Shown: piece after piece, positions 33,749 through 37,441 of the stretch
Position numbering within the stretch: position 1 is the stretch's first letter
Layout: every line of letters begins with the position of its first letter
NCBI GenBank assembly: GCA_905198865.1
Contig: CAJKEB010000016.1
Location: 1 to 37,441, forward strand
Direction of reading: 5' to 3'
DNA: 37,441 nucleotides
DNA from: an uncultured Eubacteriales bacterium
Lineage (GTDB): Bacteria; Bacillota; Clostridia; Monoglobales; Monoglobaceae
Made by a program: the position numbers and the translations under genes
The notes under the pieces: generated by a model
What the model was told of the DNA's origin: nothing
The model's input: only the letters and a program-made list of their open reading frames with translations
Database searches by the model: none

Positions 33749-34162
33749 ATGCCGGAGCTAATGACAGAAGCAAAAAAGGAAAACTTAAATGATGTGCTAT
33801 CCTTTGTTAAATCACAAACGGATATGTATGATTGTCCGCCTAAAATCATTATGCAGCTCAATCTGGTAATTGAGGAGATATTTGTGAATATCGCCTCCTA
33901 TGCATATAATTCGGGAACCGGACCCGTAAGAATCCGCACGGATATAAAGAAAGATCCATTATCGATAGTCATTGAATTTGCGGATGATGGAGTGCCGTAT
34001 AATCCTTTGGCAAAGGAGGATCCCGATATAACTCTGTCAGCTGAAAAGCGCCAGATTGGCGGACTTGGTATCTATATGGTCAAGAAATGTGTGGACAATA
34101 TCTCATATAAGTATGAGAACGGTCAGAACATTTTAACGGTAGAAAAAAATATCTCATGTTAG
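33749..34162 (+). CDS. RsbW/SpoIIAB-like ATPase (anti-sigma factor kinase family)
   Basis: A 137-residue HATPase_c_2 protein. The N-box is in LVIEEIFVNIASYAY, the G1 box in FADDGVPYNP, and the G2-type loop in GGLGIYMVKKCVD. Such proteins phosphorylate STAS anti-anti-sigma factors or bind a sigma factor. Two starts are possible: ATG at 33743 overlaps the stop of the phosphatase gene (ATGA), but GAGG is spaced correctly for the ATG at 33749, which is used. The gene pair is clearly coupled. Neither an STAS protein nor a sigma factor is nearby, so the target acts in trans. Confidence 0.92.
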   Translation: MPELMTEAKKENLNDVLSFVKSQTDMYDCPPKIIMQLNLVIEEIFVNIASYAYNSGTGPVRIRTDIKKDPLSIVIEFADDGVPYNPLAKEDPDITLSAEKRQIGGLGIYMVKKCVDNISYKYENGQNILTVEKNISC

Positions 34163-34246
34163 AATAAATGCTCTGTACTTATATAATATTTTAAGGAACT
34201 CTATATATTTTTATTTAATAAAATCTAACTATAACTATATTATAAA

Positions 34247-34276
34247 CTGCGGCGGTCACAGATGGAACCGCCGCAG
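34247..34276. terminator. GC-rich hairpin between convergent genes
   Basis: CTGCGGCGGT / ACCGCCGCAG form a perfect 10-bp stem with a 10-base loop, in the 182-base gap between the ATPase gene (plus) and the cohesin gene (minus). U-runs are weak on both sides, so its efficiency is uncertain. The gap otherwise holds only AT-rich sequence. Confidence 0.6.
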
Positions 34277-34344
34277 AAAAGCTTTGCCGGATTGCGATAT
34301 TTTCCGTATTTCATAATTTTGAGGAAGAAATCTATTAATTATCA

Positions 34345-35091
34345 TCACCTGATAAGCGGTACCGCCAAGGGCGAGAGACTGCTATCCCACAGCATTATTT
34401 TAACTGTCTCGCCGATGCCTGCGCGTATATTCTTTGCGCACTGCACCTCTATGCTTTTTCCGGCCTGTGCTGTTATGCTTATTACTTCGCAGTCGATAAG
34501 CATATTTCCGCTGTTATATTTTGCGATATATACATGTTCGCACTCTCCGTCTTTTGCGTTGGCGGGCGCTGTAACCGTCACCGTATTGCCGTTATAGCTG
34601 TCTATTGTCCATACCGTACTTGTGTTAACCGTCACTGCACCGTTTGACAAAACGGGTAATACGTCATCGAGATTTTGGTTGCAGATGTCGCCCTGCGTAT
34701 AGCTCAGATTAATCGGTATAATCTCTGCGGAATCTGATATAATCTTAAAATATACGCTGAACAAAACGCCGTTATCCGTCAGGTCGCTCTCGTTTGCCCA
34801 GACTACCGTAACATAGTCAATGCTTGATAAATCTACTCCGGTCTGCTGAATATTTGAAGTTATCCCCTCGCCCGAAACCGACATAGGCATAAGCTTTGTA
34901 TTGTCAAAATTCAGCTTCAGCCTATAGCTTGCTATACCCGGATTATTACTGATACTGACATCAACCTTCACAGTATCACCTGGTTTTCCGGCTGCACCCG
35001 ACACAGATATTATCGGCAATTCTGTACTGTATACCGCGCCGCACATGAGCAATATTACCGATGCAACTATTAAGCATATTATCTTTTTCAT
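34345..35091 (-). CDS. Secreted cohesin-domain protein
   Basis: A 248-residue protein. A signal peptide (about 1-22, MKKIICLIVASVILLMCGAVYS) is followed by a type I-like cohesin module (about 26-155; VSGAAGKPGDTVKVDVSISNN, FDNTKLMPMSVSGEG, YVTVVWANES and GVLFSVYFKI). The C-terminal beta domain (about 160-248) ends VKIMLWDSSLSPL. Cohesins bind dockerins. The module is close in sequence to the one in the upstream gene. The start codon is 4 bases after that gene's stop and its ribosome binding site AGGGGAG lies inside it, so the two are coupled. No anchor is visible, so it may be a free or self-assembling adaptor. Confidence 0.9.
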   Translation of the reverse strand: MKKIICLIVASVILLMCGAVYSTELPIISVSGAAGKPGDTVKVDVSISNNPGIASYRLKLNFDNTKLMPMSVSGEGITSNIQQTGVDLSSIDYVTVVWANESDLTDNGVLFSVYFKIISDSAEIIPINLSYTQGDICNQNLDDVLPVLSNGAVTVNTSTVWTIDSYNGNTVTVTAPANAKDGECEHVYIAKYNSGNMLIDCEVISITAQAGKSIEVQCAKNIRAGIGETVKIMLWDSSLSPLAVPLIR

Positions 35092-35095
35092 ATTA

Positions 35096-36799
35096 TCACT
35101 CCCCTAACTTGACATCCCAGTCGGCCAGATATTGGCTTAGCCGTACAAGGTCTTTGTTGTTCACAACGCCGTCACGGAATACGTCCGCCGCCTTATACTC
35201 GCTGTCGGTGAGCGTTATATCCCAGTCGGCAAGGTACTGGCGCAGTCTGACCAAATCCTTGTTGTTCACTGCTCCGTCACCGTATATGTCGCCGTAGACA
35301 ATCGCGCCAGACAAAATAACTCCGCTTATCAGGTTTACATCAACATCCTCTAAGTCCTGGTTGACTATTCCGCCTTTTGTGTAAGTAATTTCTATAAGAA
35401 TATCCTCACCTTCCGCTGCCGCCTCGTTGATTTTGAAGCTGACGCTGAACAACTCACTGTCGCCTGAATAATTCGAGTCGTTAGCCCATACTGCCGTGAC
35501 ATAGTCAAGGCTTGATAAATCTACTCCGGACTGCTGCAAATTTGAAGTAAGCGAACCCGGCAGTGCTGAATTCTTGGTAATTGACACAGGCGTAACCTTT
35601 GACTTGTCAAAATTCAGCCTGAATGTAAAGCTTGATATGCCGGGATTATTCTTTATGCTCACAGGCAGGGTAACCGTATCACCTGCCGCTGCACCGCTTA
35701 CACTGCCGACCGTTACTGTACCATCATAAAGAGGCACAACCGGCTCCGCCGTAGGTGTCGGGGTTGGCTTTAAAGTCGGCAGCGGTGTCGGCGGAGCAGT
35801 GGGAGCAGGTGTTGGAGCCGGAGACTCTGTTGGTGTATTATAGATTATAATGTTAAACTCTTGTGGTTCGTAATCTATTGCATCTCCCCATAACTCTAAA
35901 TTGTATGTCGATAAACTCATATCCAAATGCATAAATACATATACCGGTCTTATATAATATGCACCATACATATAATAAATAAAGAATCTTTGATTGACTG
36001 CTTCGGTGTATGTTGTACAACAATATATATTAGTACCGGCATCTGTATAACTTCCTAACACATCCATATAAGAGGCATCGTATATATTTTGAAACGTATA
36101 ACTGCCATCACTTTGTTTTTTTAAATGCCATATTTGATTGCTATTGCCTGTTGGAGTAGCCCCTTCAATATTTCCATATGTGTTGGTTAAATACATACCT
36201 GTATATTGATGTTCTATATATGCATAAAAATCATCTCCTAAATCAACAGGCGTATTTGATGATGAACCGCCGGAATCATTAATGTAAATATATCCTAAAA
36301 ATTGATAGGTTTTTCCGTTGTAATCATATGACATACTATTTTTATTTCTGTTTTGTATCCAAAAATTTGTGCTGTTATATCCCGAATTTGATGTTACGAC
36401 AGTATCACCATTTATGCCTTCAACTACAGCAACATGTCCTGTTCTGGTTCCACTCCAACCACCATCCCACCAACAAGCTATTGCTCCTAAGGCAGGCTCT
36501 AGACCACTCGGATAATAATTATATGTTTGGTTATAAAACCACCATTCACCTGCATTATTTGAACATAAATTAGGCTTGGATCCAAGTATTTCATAAGCAC
36601 GCCCATATGCATATGCAGTGCAGTTTGGCATACCATAACCTATACTATAGTAATAATTTAAATTACTATAATAGTATTGATTGTCATAACTTGGAGCAGT
36701 TGTTCTGGGACTAAATGCCGCACTAACATTGCTGACAGGCATTATGCAACAAGCACATAACAAAAACATTGACGTTAACACAGCTATTCTTCTTTTCAT
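35096..36799 (-). CDS. Secreted CHAP-amidase with lectin-like, cohesin and dockerin domains
   Basis: A 567-residue protein with a signal peptide (about 1-28). The CHAP domain (about 40-170) has catalytic Cys in PNCTAYAYG and His in GHVAVVEG. A ricin-B-like beta-trefoil (about 190-320) has NQIWHL, NQRFFIY and PQEFNI repeats. After a Pro/Thr linker (about 322-355) comes a cohesin (about 360-490; VSGAAAGDTVTLPVSIKNN, YVTAVWANDS). It ends with a two-repeat dockerin (about 500-567; DIYGDGAVNNKDLVRLRQYL and DVFRDGVVNNKDLVRLSQYL). CHAP domains cut peptidoglycan. An in-frame start at 36826 exists, but AAAGGA is best spaced for the ATG at 36799. A cohesin and a dockerin in one wall hydrolase is unusual. 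Confidence 0.92.
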   Translation of the reverse strand: MKRRIAVLTSMFLLCACCIMPVSNVSAAFSPRTTAPSYDNQYYYSNLNYYYSIGYGMPNCTAYAYGRAYEILGSKPNLCSNNAGEWWFYNQTYNYYPSGLEPALGAIACWWDGGWSGTRTGHVAVVEGINGDTVVTSNSGYNSTNFWIQNRNKNSMSYDYNGKTYQFLGYIYINDSGGSSSNTPVDLGDDFYAYIEHQYTGMYLTNTYGNIEGATPTGNSNQIWHLKKQSDGSYTFQNIYDASYMDVLGSYTDAGTNIYCCTTYTEAVNQRFFIYYMYGAYYIRPVYVFMHLDMSLSTYNLELWGDAIDYEPQEFNIIIYNTPTESPAPTPAPTAPPTPLPTLKPTPTPTAEPVVPLYDGTVTVGSVSGAAAGDTVTLPVSIKNNPGISSFTFRLNFDKSKVTPVSITKNSALPGSLTSNLQQSGVDLSSLDYVTAVWANDSNYSGDSELFSVSFKINEAAAEGEDILIEITYTKGGIVNQDLEDVDVNLISGVILSGAIVYGDIYGDGAVNNKDLVRLRQYLADWDITLTDSEYKAADVFRDGVVNNKDLVRLSQYLADWDVKLGE

Positions 36800-36913
36800 T
36801 TTCTTCATTCCTTTCATAACATACAATTCTCTTATAGCTCCATTTAAATCTCTCTTAGCTAATTGTCAATACTAACATTTAGCGATAAGCTATTCAAAAA
36901 GGAGCTAAAAGAT

Positions 36914-37249
36914 ATGCTTGAAGCAAAAGTTTTGGGAAACGCAATAAAAGACGCAAGAATTAAAAATAATTTATCACAGGAGGAGCTTGCGGAGTTGGTA
37001 GGGATTACACCTACACATTTAAAGCATATAGAAAGTGAACATCGTAAGCCTTCTATTGAGGTTTTATTTAATCGCACAAAAATTCTGCACATATCTTTAG
37101 ATAACTTAATATTTAACAATGATAGTAAATCAGCCGAATTGCATAATGCAGAAATACTGTTAAAAGACTGCGATTTAAGAGAACTTGAAATAGTCATTGA
37201 TGTAATAAAATCAATACAAAAACACAGAGCTGTAATAGATAAACCCTAA
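36914..37249 (+). CDS. XRE-family transcriptional regulator
   Basis: The 111-residue protein has an N-terminal Cro/C1 helix-turn-helix (about residues 6-62: LGNAIKDARIKNNLSQEELAELVGIT, then HLKHIESEHRKPSIEVL) and a C-terminal helical part. An in-frame ATG at 36863 would add 17 residues, but AGGAG lies at normal spacing before the ATG at 36914. It is divergent from the CHAP-cohesin-dockerin operon. The short shared region contains repeated AGCTAAGAG / AGCTATAAGAG-like words on the minus strand that could be operators. It is the likely local regulator. Confidence 0.9.
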   Translation: MLEAKVLGNAIKDARIKNNLSQEELAELVGITPTHLKHIESEHRKPSIEVLFNRTKILHISLDNLIFNNDSKSAELHNAEILLKDCDLRELEIVIDVIKSIQKHRAVIDKP

Positions 37250-37303
37250 ATGATAATGATTTTAAACTTATTGAACAAATTGCCTTCCGACTTAATAAAA
37301 AAT

Positions 37304-37343
37304 AACAAGGGTTGATGCATTAATAATTGCATCAACCCTTGTT
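37304..37343 (+). terminator. Terminator after the XRE gene
   Basis: The perfect 16-bp stem AACAAGGGTTGATGCA / TGCATCAACCCTTGTT with an 8-base loop is followed by TTGTAAT, about 55 bases after the stop codon. Confidence 0.85.
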
Positions 37344-37352
37344 TTGTAATAC

Positions 37353-37441
37353 AAATTATAGTTTGACGAGTAGTTCGCCTGCAGTCATTCAGCACAACTT
37401 AGGTGTGTTATTGACTTTAGTTGCTATGGCAACAACGCTTA
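37353..37441. repeat. Left end of a hairpin-rich inverted-repeat element (truncated by window edge)
   Basis: It begins AAATTATAGTTTG, the shared terminal repeat, then continues with TTCGCCTGC, ACAACTTAGGT and GTTATTGACTTTAG, then GGCAACAACGCTTA. This matches the left part of the element at 5606-5943 (about 5609-5695) with few differences. The rest lies outside the window. Confidence 0.65.

Overview
The window looks like a chromosomal segment of a Gram-positive, AT-leaning Clostridia-type bacterium (Bacillota, plausibly a gut anaerobe). This rests on strong GGAGG ribosome binding sites, TTGACA/TATAAT promoters with 17-base spacers, a Na+-pumping decarboxylase cluster, SLH-anchored surface proteins, a tmRNA tag ending in VALAA, and cohesin and dockerin modules. 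The genus cannot be named from the sequence alone.

Layout. (1) 1-3900: an FMN-riboswitch-controlled riboflavin operon ribD-ribE-ribBA-ribH on the minus strand. (2) 4000-6000: tRNA-Tyr, fabZ and tmRNA (ssrA), interspersed with two hairpin-rich elements that have AT-rich terminal inverted repeats. Partial copies of the same elements lie at both window ends. (3) 6000-11200: mmdA-oadG-biotin carrier-oadB-oadA on the minus strand, a biotin-dependent decarboxylase/transcarboxylase with a sodium pump and two carboxyltransferase subunits. (4) 11300-12220: an RluB-like rRNA pseudouridine synthase. (5) 12400-19200: an accessory block with a 65-bp dispersed repeat, a small repeat-protein gene flanked by inverted repeats, and an operon of SPFH/zinc-ribbon protein, small membrane protein, zinc-ribbon/CFI-box protein and small repeat protein. 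The block also has two XRE regulators and a membrane Ser/Thr kinase divergent from one of them. (6) 19220-30000: a MATE transporter and a run of exported or surface proteins: an SH3 lipoprotein, a Calx-beta/SLH gene broken by two in-frame stops, an SLH-M13 metallopeptidase, and a large 5'-nucleotidase with GLUG-like repeats and SLH domains. (7) 30000-34200: a secreted-protein remnant and a signalling locus. A LytTR regulator without a receiver domain is divergent from a LytS-type 5TM sensor fused to a SpoIIE/PP2C phosphatase, which is followed by an RsbW-like ATPase. (8) 34300-37441: a secreted CHAP-lectin-cohesin-dockerin protein coupled to a second secreted cohesin protein, divergent from an XRE regulator, then a terminator and the start of another hairpin-rich element.

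The best candidates for something new are the CHAP/cohesin/dockerin pair, the SPFH/CFI-box/small-repeat-protein block, the LytS-like/SpoIIE fusion next to LytTR, and the hairpin-rich repeat family. All domain calls come from reading motifs; no database search was run.
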